Source: Spectribacter hydrogenoxidans
GTDB taxonomy: Bacteria > Pseudomonadota > Gammaproteobacteria > Nevskiales > Salinisphaeraceae
Assembly (NCBI RefSeq): GCF_031846275.1
Contig: NZ_JAVRIB010000011.1
Coordinates: 56,391 to 120,390 of the forward strand
Length of the DNA stretch: 64,000 nucleotides
Direction: 5' to 3'
This document shows positions 8,435 through 18,018 of this stretch, piece by piece. The notes under the pieces are model-generated. The model searched no databases. It saw only the letters and a program-made list of their open reading frames with translations, and was not told where the DNA came from. The position numbers and the translations under genes were made by a program. Numbering within the stretch: the stretch's first letter is position 1; the number at the start of each line of letters is the position of its first letter.

Positions 8435-8521
8435 GGCTGAGGCTCCTGCGGATTGGTTGACTGACGCCATGATGTTAGCCATTCCGGGTGGGACCGTCGA
8501 GCGGCCGTCCCCGGCGCGGTC

Positions 8522-9292
8522 TCAGTCGGGCAGGGCAAGCGCCTCGCACAGTGCCGGTAGTGCCGCGTCCGCCGCGTTGCGGCACCGGACGGTTGCCACG
8601 GCGCTCAAGGGCGTGTCGTCGGGGTTGATCTCCACCACGGTCCGGCCCCTGGCCAGGGCTTGTTCGGGCAGGGCGGCTGCGGGGTAGACGAGGCCCGAGG
8701 TGCCGGCCACCAGTACCACCTCCGCGTGCTCCACCGCGGTGACGGCAGCTTTGAGCACGTCGGCCGGCAGGGATTCGCCAAACCAGACCACGTCGGGTCG
8801 CATCGGTGCGGCGCACGCGGGACAGGGCGGTGGCTCGGGACGATCATCGGGTTCCGTGGCGGTCTCCGAAAACCCGCAGCGCCGTTGACAGCGCTGGCGC
8901 CAGATATTGCCGTGCAGGGCCGATACCCGGGCACCGGCCCGTTCGTGCAGACCATCCACGTTCTGGGTGATCACCCGGCAGTCGATCAGGTGCCGCTGCA
9001 GGCGGGCCACGGCCCGGTGTGCGCCGTTCGGCTCGGCGCGGGCGATCAGCGAGCGCCGCCACTGGTACCACTGCCAGACGCGCGCCGGATTTGCCGCGAA
9101 TGCTTCCGGCGTGGCCAGATCCTCCGGCCTGAACCTGGTCCACAACCCCGTTTGGGCCTCCCGGAAGGTGGGGATGCCGGAGGCTGCGGAGACCCCGGCG
9201 CCGGTCAGGACGGCGACCGTGCCGGCGGCGGCGATCTCGTCGAGCAGTGCCGACGGCCAGCCGGTCTCGAAGCTGCCAGCCGGCGGGGTCAC
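8522..9292 (-). CDS. cobB: NAD-dependent protein deacylase, class III sirtuin (CobB/SIRT5-like)
   Basis: A 256-residue Sir2 enzyme. NAD-binding and catalytic motifs are GAGVSAASGIPTFR, TQNVDGLHERAG and the catalytic His in LHGN. Four zinc cysteines occur as CQRRC and CPAC. The segment WYQWRR matches the Y-x-x-R pair (Tyr102/Arg105 in SIRT5) that binds negatively charged acyl groups, so desuccinylase or demalonylase activity is likely besides deacetylation. The 5' end overlaps the EthD gene by 4 bp (ATGA), indicating translational coupling. A second, different sirtuin is at 22941. Confidence 0.9.
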   Translation of the reverse strand: MTPPAGSFETGWPSALLDEIAAAGTVAVLTGAGVSAASGIPTFREAQTGLWTRFRPEDLATPEAFAANPARVWQWYQWRRSLIARAEPNGAHRAVARLQRHLIDCRVITQNVDGLHERAGARVSALHGNIWRQRCQRRCGFSETATEPDDRPEPPPCPACAAPMRPDVVWFGESLPADVLKAAVTAVEHAEVVLVAGTSGLVYPAAALPEQALARGRTVVEINPDDTPLSAVATVRCRNAADAALPALCEALALPD

Positions 9293-9606
9293 CCGCCGTC
9301 GACGATTTCCGCGATCTGCAGCTGCGGCTGGATATCGGTGTAGTTGGGAATGTCGGCCAGGATTGTTTCGCCCTCGGCGTCGAAGGCGGACTGGAAATCC
9401 TGGATTGACTCGAAATACAGGTGGGCCGCCGCGACGAACGGAGGCGGCCCGCCATCGCCGCCGGCCAGGCCCTTGTCATTTTCGGCGCGGATCATGCCGC
9501 GGGCGCCGAGCCGGTCGCGCACCATCGCCATGTGGTGATTGCGGTAGTAGTCGTGATCGAAACGGGCGCCTTCGGTATGCGGATAGACAGCGGATACGCG
9601 GATCAT
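9289..9606 (-). CDS. EthD family reductase-like protein
   Basis: A 105-residue dimeric ferredoxin-fold protein of the EthD family. It begins MIRVSAVYPHTEGARFDHDYYRNHHMAM; the YPHTEGARFDHDYYRNHH stretch is the family signature. A second conserved part is AAAHLYFESIQDFQSAF. EthD was named in ETBE degradation, but most members have no known substrate. The 4-bp overlap with the sirtuin gene makes this a two-gene translational unit, possibly continuing from the GNAT-nitrilase gene 75 bp upstream. Confidence 0.85.
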   Translation of the reverse strand: MIRVSAVYPHTEGARFDHDYYRNHHMAMVRDRLGARGMIRAENDKGLAGGDGGPPPFVAAAHLYFESIQDFQSAFDAEGETILADIPNYTDIQPQLQIAEIVDGG

Positions 9607-9681
9607 GGGGTCTCCTCCTCGTTGGTTCCGATCAGCCTAGGCGATGTTGACGGCCCGGGCCAAGCGCGGCCCGGCCTTGCG

Positions 9682-11241
9682 CTACTTCAGCCGGGAGCGG
9701 GGCGGCTTCCACTGAACCCGGTAGAGATCGTGACGACGGTCCAGCAGATTCTGCACCGTCCCGCTGGTACGGGAGTCGCGCAGGATGTCCAGCCGCAGGT
9801 CGGCGATTGCCACCATTTCCACGTTTGGGGTGGTGTCGGCGGCCACGCCGTCGCGGGCGAAAGGGAAATCGCAGGGGGTGATGATGGCGCTCTGGGCGTA
9901 ATGAATGTCCATGGCATGGATGCGCGGCAGGTTGCCGACATTGCCCGCGGTGGCCACGTAGATCTGGTTTTCCACCGCCCGAGCGTGTGAGCAGTAGCGC
10001 ACCCGCAGGTAGCCGCTGCGATCCTCGGTGGAAAAGGGCACGAACAACAGATTGATGCCCTGGTTGGTCAGGTGCCGGGCCAGTTCCGGGAACTCGCTGT
10101 CGTAGCAGACCAGCACCCCGATGGGGCCGCAATCGGTCTCGATGGCGTTGAGGGAATCGCCGCCGCGGATGTTCCACCAATAGCGTTCGCCCGGCGTCGG
10201 GTGGATCTTGGGCTGGCGGTACTCCGACCCGTCGCGCAGGTAGATGTAGCCGACGTTCTGCAACTGATCGCCCACCCAGGTGGGATGGGAGCCGGCGATT
10301 ATGTTGATGTTATAACGCACCGCCAGGTCCTGCATGATCTCGCGGAACGGCACCTCGTAGTCGGCCAGCTGCTGGATCGCCTCGCGATGCTCCAGTTCCT
10401 CGTTGTCGATCGACAGCAGCTGGACGGTGAACAGCTCGGGGAACACCACGAAATCACAGCGGTTGTCGGCCACTTCGCGCACGAAATAGGTGGCGATCTG
10501 GCGGAACTCGTCCAGCGAACTGATCTGGCGTTGCAGATACTGGACGGTCGCCACCCGCACGGTGACCGGCATCTGCAGATGCACGTGGCTGTCGCCGGGC
10601 ACCGGCTGCCGGTTCTCGTGTTCGGGGTTGCGCCAGATCAGATGCGCGGCATAGCCCATGGACGGCTTGTCATCCGGCATGTAATCCGGCAGTAAACCAA
10701 GTACTTCGAAACCGTTATTCAACTGGAATGTGAGAACGGCGTCGCGCCACTGCCTGGCCACCACGTTGTCCACATACTGCTGCGCGCCGCCTGCCCGCTT
10801 GAACCGCCGCCGCAGTCCCGGCAAGCGGCCCCCGAATACCACGCCCTTTAGCCCCAGCTTGCGGCACAGCGCAAAGCGCTCCCGGTACAGCCGCTGGGCG
10901 ATGCGCATGCCGCGGAAGTCCGGGTCCACGCAGACCTCGTAACCATAGAGGTAGTCGCCGTCACTGTCGTGGGTGGAGCCGTAGCCGTTGCCGGTGATTT
11001 CGGCCCAGGTGTGCGGGGCCAGCACCTGTTCCTCTGGCAGGCAGAGGGTGGCGCAGTAGCCGACTACCTTGCCCTCGTACTCGGCGACCAGCTGTCCTTC
11101 CGGGAAATTGTTGATCTGCCCGCGCAATTCATCGCGGGTGTAGGCGGCCATACCGGGATAGGCCTTGGTGGTCACCGTCCGGATCGCCGACAGGTCGGCG
11201 ATGGCGGCGGCGCGCACGATCATGCGGGACGACTGGGACAT
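9682..11241 (-). CDS. GNAT acetyltransferase-carbon-nitrogen hydrolase fusion protein
   Basis: About 519 residues from the ATG at 11241. Residues 1-200 form a GNAT acetyltransferase-like domain (VDPDFRGMRIAQRLYRERF corresponds to the acetyl-CoA-binding helix region). From about residue 230 a nitrilase-superfamily domain follows, with a complete catalytic triad: Glu in VFPELFT, Lys in RQPKIHPTPGE and Cys in VLVCYDSEFPELARH. Such fusions occur in many proteobacteria and may couple acyl transfer with amide hydrolysis on one substrate. The substrate is unknown. The chosen start has only a weak ribosome site; a non-AUG start further upstream is possible. Confidence 0.85.
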   Translation of the reverse strand: MSQSSRMIVRAAAIADLSAIRTVTTKAYPGMAAYTRDELRGQINNFPEGQLVAEYEGKVVGYCATLCLPEEQVLAPHTWAEITGNGYGSTHDSDGDYLYGYEVCVDPDFRGMRIAQRLYRERFALCRKLGLKGVVFGGRLPGLRRRFKRAGGAQQYVDNVVARQWRDAVLTFQLNNGFEVLGLLPDYMPDDKPSMGYAAHLIWRNPEHENRQPVPGDSHVHLQMPVTVRVATVQYLQRQISSLDEFRQIATYFVREVADNRCDFVVFPELFTVQLLSIDNEELEHREAIQQLADYEVPFREIMQDLAVRYNINIIAGSHPTWVGDQLQNVGYIYLRDGSEYRQPKIHPTPGERYWWNIRGGDSLNAIETDCGPIGVLVCYDSEFPELARHLTNQGINLLFVPFSTEDRSGYLRVRYCSHARAVENQIYVATAGNVGNLPRIHAMDIHYAQSAIITPCDFPFARDGVAADTTPNVEMVAIADLRLDILRDSRTSGTVQNLLDRRHDLYRVQWKPPRSRLK

Positions 11242-11320
11242 GCTCGGAATGGTCAGGTCGGCGAATGGGAGCGTGGTTGTACGCGCTCGCCGGCCGGCGC
11301 GCAACAACCCGCGCCCGGTT

Positions 11321-12280
11321 TCAGCCGGCCGCCTCGAACGCGGTACGCATGGCCTTGCGCTGGGCCTCGTCGGGAAGAGCGCCGCGCCCGGCGCGGGCGT
11401 TCTCGGCGGCGTGCTCGCGGTCCGAGGTGGCGGGAATCGCCACGGTCACCGCCGGATGCCCGAAGATGTACTTGAGAAACAGCTGGGCCCAGCTTTCACA
11501 GGCCAGGTCCTCGCCCACGCCGGGCAGCGGCTTATTGCGCACCCGGGCGAACAGCTTGCCGCGCTCGAACGGCTCGTTGACGAGCACCGCCACGCCGTTG
11601 TCGGCACAGGCCTCCAGCAGCCGGATCTCGGCGTTGCGTTCGGCGATGTTGTAGTTGAACTGGACGAAATCCAGCGGCTCCCGGGCCACCAACTCGGCCA
11701 GCGTGGCGTGCTGGGCGACGGTGTAGTGGGTTACGCCGAGATAGCGAATGCGGCCCTCCTTCTTCCAGGCCCGCAGGGTGTCGAGGTGGGTTTCCAGGTC
11801 CAGCAGGTTGTGCACCTGCATCAGATCGATGGTCGCCGTCTGCAGGCGCTCCGCGGATTCGCGCATCTGGGCCTTGCCGGCCTCGACGCCGCGGGTCCAG
11901 ACCTTGGTGGCGGTGAACAGGGCGTCCGGCGCATCGATGGCCGCGGCCGCCCGTCCCAGGACCGTTTCCGCCCGGCCGTACATCGGCGATGAATCCACCA
12001 CCCGGCCGCCGTTGTCGACGAACGCCCGCAACACGTCCTGACGCTGAACCATGGCGGCGACATCGTTGGGGTCCACGTCGAAGGTGCGCGCGGTGCCCAT
12101 GCCGCTTATCGGCACCTGTTCACCGGTGGCCGGGATGGTGCGCAGGATGGTGTCGTCCGGGAGCGGTGGCAGGATGCTTTTGCGGCCGGCACCCACCGGC
12201 GGGAGAGCGGCCAGCGTGGCGGTGCCCAGTGCCCCCTGGAGCAGTCTGCGACGCTGGTGGAAACGGGTTGGTCGGGTCAT
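11321..12280 (-). CDS. Aldo/keto reductase with Tat-type signal
   Basis: A 319-residue protein starting at the ATG at 12280, which has a GGAGA site. The N-terminus RRRLLQGALGTATLAAL resembles a twin-arginine signal, predicting export of a folded cofactor-loaded enzyme. The aldo/keto reductase tetrad is visible: Asp and Tyr in VVDSSPMYGRAE, Lys in TKVWT and His in MQVHNLLD. The YLGVTHYTVAQH stretch is also typical. The substrate is unknown. The start overlaps the upstream transporter gene by 4 bp (ATGA), so the pair is probably co-translated. Confidence 0.85.
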   Translation of the reverse strand: MTRPTRFHQRRRLLQGALGTATLAALPPVGAGRKSILPPLPDDTILRTIPATGEQVPISGMGTARTFDVDPNDVAAMVQRQDVLRAFVDNGGRVVDSSPMYGRAETVLGRAAAAIDAPDALFTATKVWTRGVEAGKAQMRESAERLQTATIDLMQVHNLLDLETHLDTLRAWKKEGRIRYLGVTHYTVAQHATLAELVAREPLDFVQFNYNIAERNAEIRLLEACADNGVAVLVNEPFERGKLFARVRNKPLPGVGEDLACESWAQLFLKYIFGHPAVTVAIPATSDREHAAENARAGRGALPDEAQRKAMRTAFEAAG

Positions 12281-13554
12281 GGCGGGTCTCCGTGAACAGG
12301 GTAATCCGGATCGGGACCATGGTACCGCCGCGTGTGCTCGCGGCCGAGCCATCCGGCCAGTAGCAGCCAGCCGGTGGCAATCGGCAGCACGGCGAAGGCC
12401 ATGCCCGTCAGCCCCAGGCCCAGGCTGGTCAGCCCGGTATAAGCCCAGCCGCTCAGCGCGTCGCCACCGCGGTACACCAGGGTGTCGATGGCGTTCTTGG
12501 CCTTGTACTTGTCCGTGCGCGGCAGCACGGTGAACAGGGCCTCGCGGGCGGGCCTGGCGACGGCATAGTTGGCGCTGCGGCGCAGTACCTGGAATACCGC
12601 CAGTACCGCGATCACCGGCACCAGCCCCAGTACCATGAAGCCGAGCAGGCTGATCGCCGGCAGGCTGCCGAGTGCGGCGCCCAGCCCCAGCCGCCGGATC
12701 AGGTGATGGGTGACGAACAACTGCAGGCCGACAGTCACCACATTGGTGGCCAGATCCACCGCAGCGAACAGCTGAGTGCGGCGGGCATCGTCCTCGAACA
12801 GGCGGCTGACCAGTTCGGCCTGCTGGAAGTAGAGCACCGTGGACAACGCGGTGTAGCAGAGGATGAACAGCGCCACGCCCTGCAGATAACGGGATTCGGT
12901 AATCCGGCGCAGCCCTTCCCAGACGCTGCCGCCCAGCCGGCTGCGGTCGGCCCGGGTCTGGTCGGCCGCCCAGCGGCGCAGGACCACGATGCAGCCCAGG
13001 GCCGCAGTCAGCATGCCGGCGCTCAGCGGCAGCAGACCGAGTACGCCCAACTGCCCGGCCAGCAGGGCGGCCAGGCCCGGTCCAGATATGGCACCGGCGC
13101 TGCCGCCGGCCGCAATCAGCGCGAACAGACGCTTGCCCTGGGCAGCGGAGAAGATGTCCGCCATGAAACTCCAGAACACCGACACCACGAACAGGTTGAA
13201 CACGCTGAGCCAGATGAAGAACGCGCCGGCGGCGATGTTCCCGCCCAGGCCGCTGGCCAGCCAGGCCCAGAACAGCAGCAGGTTGAGAATGAAGAATCCG
13301 TATACCAGCGGTAGCAGCAGGCGTCGCGGATAGCGCGCCGCCAGCCAGGCGAAGGCCGGCACCGCCAGCAGCATTGTCAGGAACGTACCGGTAAATAGCC
13401 AGGGCAGGTCGCCGGTACCGTCACTGATGGCCAGCGCATCGCGCACCGGCCGCAGCAGGTAATAGGCAGCCAGCACGCAGAAGAAGTACACGAACGACCA
13501 CACGGCCGCCGGCGTTTCCCCGGCCCGGATCGGCAGCAGCCGTTCAGCAATCAC
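12277..13554 (-). CDS. MFS-like NTP/NDP exchange transporter family protein
   Basis: A 425-residue membrane protein with about 12 hydrophobic helices, starting at GTG. The motif AAYYLLRPVRDALAI near the N-terminus is diagnostic of the family annotated as NTP/NDP exchange transporters (ADP/ATP-carrier-like MFS). In free-living bacteria these are not known to steal host ATP, and their substrates are uncharacterised. The gene follows the RND permease gene by 15 bp and overlaps the Tat-type aldo/keto reductase gene by 4 bp, suggesting a shared transcript. Confidence 0.8.
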   Translation of the reverse strand: MIAERLLPIRAGETPAAVWSFVYFFCVLAAYYLLRPVRDALAISDGTGDLPWLFTGTFLTMLLAVPAFAWLAARYPRRLLLPLVYGFFILNLLLFWAWLASGLGGNIAAGAFFIWLSVFNLFVVSVFWSFMADIFSAAQGKRLFALIAAGGSAGAISGPGLAALLAGQLGVLGLLPLSAGMLTAALGCIVVLRRWAADQTRADRSRLGGSVWEGLRRITESRYLQGVALFILCYTALSTVLYFQQAELVSRLFEDDARRTQLFAAVDLATNVVTVGLQLFVTHHLIRRLGLGAALGSLPAISLLGFMVLGLVPVIAVLAVFQVLRRSANYAVARPAREALFTVLPRTDKYKAKNAIDTLVYRGGDALSGWAYTGLTSLGLGLTGMAFAVLPIATGWLLLAGWLGREHTRRYHGPDPDYPVHGDPP

Positions 13555-13569
13555 GGCCAGCTTCAGGGT

Positions 13570-16500
13570 TCAGCCGGCGGCGCGGGCCGGGCCGCGCAGG
13601 CGTTCGCCCACCTGCAGCACGCTGACCAGCAGGGCCGGCAGGAAAGTGATGGTGATCACCATCGTGAACAGCAGCCCGAACAGCACGATAGCCCCGACCC
13701 CGCGATAAAGCTCGGTGCCGGCCCCCGGCAGGAATACCAGCGGCGCCAGCCCGAAGGTGGTGGTGATGGTGGTCATCAGGATCGGCCGGAGCCGGGTGGC
13801 CACTGCCTCGCGCACGGCATCTACCACGGGCATGCCACCGGCCCGGTTCAGCCGCGCCTGATCCACGATCAGGATGGGATTGTTCACCACCGTGCCCATC
13901 AGGATCAGGAAGCCCAGCATGGTGATCATGTCGAATGGCTGACTCAGGGCCGGCAGACCCAGTATGGGCAGCCAGCCCCCCACCAGATTCATCAGCGCCA
14001 GCCCGGCAATACCGCCGGCCACACCCAGCGGGATGGTGACCAGGATCAGCAGCGGATAGCCCCAGTGAGTGAAGATGGCCACCAGCAGCAGATAGCTCAG
14101 CACCACCGCGATCACGTAGTTGTCGGCGAGGGCGGCGCGGGTAGCGTCCAGCTGATCGCTGGCCCCGGAGATGTCCACGCTCACCGAGGCCGGAATCTCG
14201 CCGTCCTCGCGCATGGTCCGGATGATGTCCTGTTCTACCGTATTCACCCCGGTTTCCAGCGCCACACCCGGCGGCGGGATGATGTAGAGGGTTACGGTGC
14301 GCTGGCCGTTCAGACGCCGGATGACATCGGTATCCACCGTTTCCCGGAAGTTCGCCAGGCTGGTGATCGGCTGGCTGCCGGCCAAGGGGGTATGAATGCT
14401 GCGCCGGGCCAGGGCGTCCAGATCGGTGCTGCGCCCGCGACTGTCGTAGACATAGATATCCACCTTGTTGTCGGCCAGGATGTACTCGTCCACGAACGCC
14501 CCGTCGGCCAGCGCAGCCACGGAAAAGCCCAGCTCCTGCGTATTCAAACCCACCTCGGCCAGACGGGCATGATCGGGCTCCACCCGCAGCAGCGGCTGGG
14601 CCAGCGACAGGGTCTGGGGATCCGCCCGCACCTGGGGATTGTCGAACACCGTCTGCGCCCGGTCGTAGGCGGCACTGGCCACGGTGTAGATGTCCGCCAG
14701 GGATGGCCCGGCGATGTCCAGCGTCACGCTGCGGGTGCCGCCGTCGTTGCTGGTGATGATGGAACCGCGGGTGGAGAACGCGCGCATGCCGGGATAGGCG
14801 CGGAACAGTTCGTTGTAACGATTCATGAGGGCGTTGATGTGGTCCGCGTCCATCGGCTCGCTGATGATGCGCAGGCCCTCGGCATTGATGCGCATGTTGA
14901 GGTAGCGCATCGGCGGGATGTCGGTCTCGCCGGCATCGAAACGGGCCGGGTCGCCCCCGATATGGGGCACCAGCTTCTCTCGCAGTTCCTCGCCGATGGC
15001 CGACATCTCGGACAGGTTGTAGCCGGGAGGCGGAATCATGCTGGAGAAGGTCTTGGCCTCCTCGCCCTCCGGTAGATACGAGGCCGGGGGTGTAAGCAGG
15101 CCGATCACTGCGGCCATTACGACAACCGTCAGCCCGATGCAGCCGAATCTCCTGGGTCGCGAGGCAAGCAGCCACTCCACCCCGCTCAGCGCCCGCTGTT
15201 GCCAGAGCGGGGTGCGATCGGCGAGTTTTCCGCTCAATGGCAGACGCACGCTGGCGGTTGGCACCACCACGATCGCCACCAGCATCGACACGAAAATGGC
15301 AGCGGCGATGGCGATGGAGATATCCGAATAGAGCTGCCCGGCTTCCTCCTCGATGAACAACACCGGGGCGAATACGAGAATCGTGGTCATGGTGGAGGCC
15401 AGTACCGCCGGCCAGACCTCGCGTACGCCCGCCAGCGCCGCAGCCAGGCGGTCACTGATGGTCCGGCGGGCCCGCTCGATGTTCTCCAGCACCACGATGC
15501 TGTTGTCCAGGGTCATGCCGATGGCAAACGCGACCCCAGCCAGCGAGATGACGTTGATGGTGCGCCCGGTCAACAGCAGGCCGAGAAAGGCGGCGATGGT
15601 GCAGATGGGGATGCCGATCACGCCGACCAGAGTGGCAGGCACCGAACGCAGGAACAGGTACATCACCAGCGTGGCCAGCACCGCGCCGATCAGCAGATTG
15701 CGCCAGACGCTGGCCACCGAGGCCTGCACGTAACGCACGTCGTCGCTGATCAGCTGGATGTTCATCCCGGCGGGTTCGAGCACCCGTTCGTTGATGCCGG
15801 GAATGGCATCGGCCATGGCCTTCTTGATCTCGATCACGTTCGAGCCGGTCTCGCGGCGCACGGACAGGGTGATGTTGGCCTGGTCGTTGTAGAACGACTC
15901 CTCGCGGATCTCGGCGTGATCCAGCCGCATGTCGGCCACATCGGCCAGCCTGATCACCGCGTCGCCGCGGCGCGCCAGCACGATCTCGCCGAGTGCCTCG
16001 ACATCGGCAAAGCGGCCGATAGTGCGCAGCAGATAGCGGCGCTTGCCACTGTCGATATCGCCGCCGGTGACGTCCTGGCTGCGCTCGCGCACGGCGGCGC
16101 GCACGTCGGTCAGACTCAGTCCCCGCGCGGTCAGACGGTTCGGATCCATGTGAATCTGGATCTGACGGGCAGCACCACCGCCCACCTCCACACGCTCGAC
16201 CCCCGGCACTCGCTCCATCAAGGGGCGGACGCGGTCGTCGATGAAGTCCTGCATCATGTCCATGTCCACCCGCATCGGGTTTTCCGGTAGCGGCGCGACG
16301 CGGTAGTACATGAACGAATTCTGCGAGAACGAAGTTGCGAACAGCCGGGGCTCGTCCACGTTCTCGGGATAGGTCGGTACCTGTGACAGCGCGTCGTTGG
16401 AATCCACGCCGAACGGGAATTCCAGCTGGATCTCGGCGGCCCCGGTGCGGGCCACACCTACCATGCGCTGCAGGCTGGGCACGTTGCGCAGGTACTCCTC

Positions 16501-16695
16501 CTGCTCGATCAGGATTTCCTTTTCCACATCCTGCGGCGTGGCCCCGGGCCAGGCGGTTTCCACCGTGATCGTGCGCACCGCCAGATCCGGAATCATCTGT
16601 ACGGGTACGCGGAAGGCGGCCACGATGCCGAACAGGCAGACAATGAGCACGCCGATGGCCAGCAGCGTGGGGCGCCGGATCAGGCCTTCAATCAT
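13570..16695 (-). CDS. RND efflux transporter, permease subunit
   Basis: A 1041-residue RND permease of full length with a GGAGA site before the ATG. It starts MIEGLIRRPTLLAIGVLIV and has the two large periplasmic loops and 12 helices of the AcrB superfamily. TM4 carries a single acidic residue in AIGMTLDNSIVVLENIERA instead of the DD pair of AcrB, as in HME-like and other divergent pumps. The repeat half has GTVVNNPILIVDQARLNRA. The gene follows its periplasmic adaptor by 45 bp; no outer-membrane TolC-type gene is adjacent. The substrate cannot be read from sequence. Confidence 0.9.
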   Translation of the reverse strand: MIEGLIRRPTLLAIGVLIVCLFGIVAAFRVPVQMIPDLAVRTITVETAWPGATPQDVEKEILIEQEEYLRNVPSLQRMVGVARTGAAEIQLEFPFGVDSNDALSQVPTYPENVDEPRLFATSFSQNSFMYYRVAPLPENPMRVDMDMMQDFIDDRVRPLMERVPGVERVEVGGGAARQIQIHMDPNRLTARGLSLTDVRAAVRERSQDVTGGDIDSGKRRYLLRTIGRFADVEALGEIVLARRGDAVIRLADVADMRLDHAEIREESFYNDQANITLSVRRETGSNVIEIKKAMADAIPGINERVLEPAGMNIQLISDDVRYVQASVASVWRNLLIGAVLATLVMYLFLRSVPATLVGVIGIPICTIAAFLGLLLTGRTINVISLAGVAFAIGMTLDNSIVVLENIERARRTISDRLAAALAGVREVWPAVLASTMTTILVFAPVLFIEEEAGQLYSDISIAIAAAIFVSMLVAIVVVPTASVRLPLSGKLADRTPLWQQRALSGVEWLLASRPRRFGCIGLTVVVMAAVIGLLTPPASYLPEGEEAKTFSSMIPPPGYNLSEMSAIGEELREKLVPHIGGDPARFDAGETDIPPMRYLNMRINAEGLRIISEPMDADHINALMNRYNELFRAYPGMRAFSTRGSIITSNDGGTRSVTLDIAGPSLADIYTVASAAYDRAQTVFDNPQVRADPQTLSLAQPLLRVEPDHARLAEVGLNTQELGFSVAALADGAFVDEYILADNKVDIYVYDSRGRSTDLDALARRSIHTPLAGSQPITSLANFRETVDTDVIRRLNGQRTVTLYIIPPPGVALETGVNTVEQDIIRTMREDGEIPASVSVDISGASDQLDATRAALADNYVIAVVLSYLLLVAIFTHWGYPLLILVTIPLGVAGGIAGLALMNLVGGWLPILGLPALSQPFDMITMLGFLILMGTVVNNPILIVDQARLNRAGGMPVVDAVREAVATRLRPILMTTITTTFGLAPLVFLPGAGTELYRGVGAIVLFGLLFTMVITITFLPALLVSVLQVGERLRGPARAAG

Positions 16696-16740
16696 GGGGG
16701 CGGTCTCCGGCAGGCCGGACGGAAGCGCGCGGCACCGGCA

Positions 16741-17826
16741 TCACGAGCCGGCGTCGATGCGCACGCGCTGGCCGTCGGTCAGGGCCTCGTTGCCCTGGAC
16801 CACCACCCGGTCCCCGGCCGACAATCCCTGGCGCACCTCAACCCGGCCTCGATCGCTACGACCCAGCATGATCTGGCGCCGACGTGCCACCGGGCCGTCA
16901 TCGGCCTCGGTCACCACCCAGGCATGGGTGTCGCCACCGGGTGACCGCAACACGGCATCCCGGGGAATCGAAATCACGGCCTCATCGGTTTCGATGCGGA
17001 ACTCCGCCTCCGCGGACATGCCGGGGGCCAGCCGGCCGTCCTCGTTGTCCAGCGCCACCCGTACCAGGAAGCTGCGGGCGGTGGCATCGAGGGCATCCAC
17101 GCGGGCGCTGACCTCGGCCGAGCGGGGGTCGCCGCTGCCGTCATGGGCGTGTACTTCCACCGGCGTGCCGGGCCCGAGATGGCCGAAGTATTCCTGCGGC
17201 GCCTGGACATCCAGCCGCAGCTGGCGTGTTGCCACCAGTTCAAATACCACGTCGCTGCTGGCAGCGTACTCGCCGATGTCGGTCGTGCGGCTGGCTACCA
17301 CGCCGTCGAAAGGCGCCGGGAGGACATGCCGGGCCCGCCGTTCCCGCTGCAGTTCAACCTCGGCCTGCAGTCGATCCACCGCTGCCGTTGAAGTGCGAAC
17401 TTCCGCGTTGGCAGCCTCCAGTTCGGTACGGGGAATGGTGCCGCGTTCGGCCAGCGGCTGACGTTCATTTCGCACGCGCCGGGCTTCCGCCAGCCGGCTG
17501 CGGGCTTCCGCCAGAGAGGCGTTGAGGGTTGCCAGTTCCAGTTCTGCCAGGGTCGCGTCCATCTCCAGCAGGGTGTCCCCCTTCGCCACCCGGTCACCGG
17601 CGTCCACCGCGACGGCGGTGACCAGTCCGCTCAGGCGCGGCGCGAGCGCGGCCCGGGCCGGGGAGGTCAGCGTGCCGGTCAGCGGCAGAATCTGCACCCA
17701 TGGGTCTGAGGCGACCTGTTCCACCTGGATATCGGTGGGCTGGGCCGATACAGTCGGTGCGAACACGACAGCGAAACAGGCTGCCGGCAGGCGGCATCGG
17801 TACAGCAGACGAATCATGCGCGGCAT
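16741..17826 (-). CDS. RND efflux periplasmic adaptor (membrane fusion protein)
   Basis: About 361 residues from the ATG at 17826 (17817 is an alternative). A signal peptide (MIRLLYRCRLPAACFAVVFA) precedes a split lipoyl domain (VDAGDRVAKGDTLLEMD ... LPAPFDGVVASRTTDIGEYA) enclosing an alpha-hairpin (LNASLAEARSRLAEARRVRN). Beta-barrel and membrane-proximal domains follow, as in AcrA/MexA family adaptors. The adaptor links the RND permease encoded just downstream with a TolC-type channel encoded elsewhere. The 190-bp gap upstream should hold the promoter of this efflux pair; I see no convincing sigma70 match or operator. Confidence 0.88.
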   Translation of the reverse strand: MPRMIRLLYRCRLPAACFAVVFAPTVSAQPTDIQVEQVASDPWVQILPLTGTLTSPARAALAPRLSGLVTAVAVDAGDRVAKGDTLLEMDATLAELELATLNASLAEARSRLAEARRVRNERQPLAERGTIPRTELEAANAEVRTSTAAVDRLQAEVELQRERRARHVLPAPFDGVVASRTTDIGEYAASSDVVFELVATRQLRLDVQAPQEYFGHLGPGTPVEVHAHDGSGDPRSAEVSARVDALDATARSFLVRVALDNEDGRLAPGMSAEAEFRIETDEAVISIPRDAVLRSPGGDTHAWVVTEADDGPVARRRQIMLGRSDRGRVEVRQGLSAGDRVVVQGNEALTDGQRVRIDAGS

Positions 17827-18018
17827 TATGCTCAAGTTGGCAATATCAGTCGGGCCGCGAATCCTGCCGCCGCCCCCTCGGCACTGTTGGGACGCCTGTC
17901 CTGCCCGATGGTTCACTGGTGATTCGGACGATTTCAAATAGCCTGATTTGAGGGCTTGTCAGCGGGATAGCCGCGACGAAGACAGGCCCTGGGTCCAGCG
18001 TCGGACGAAGAAAGAAGG

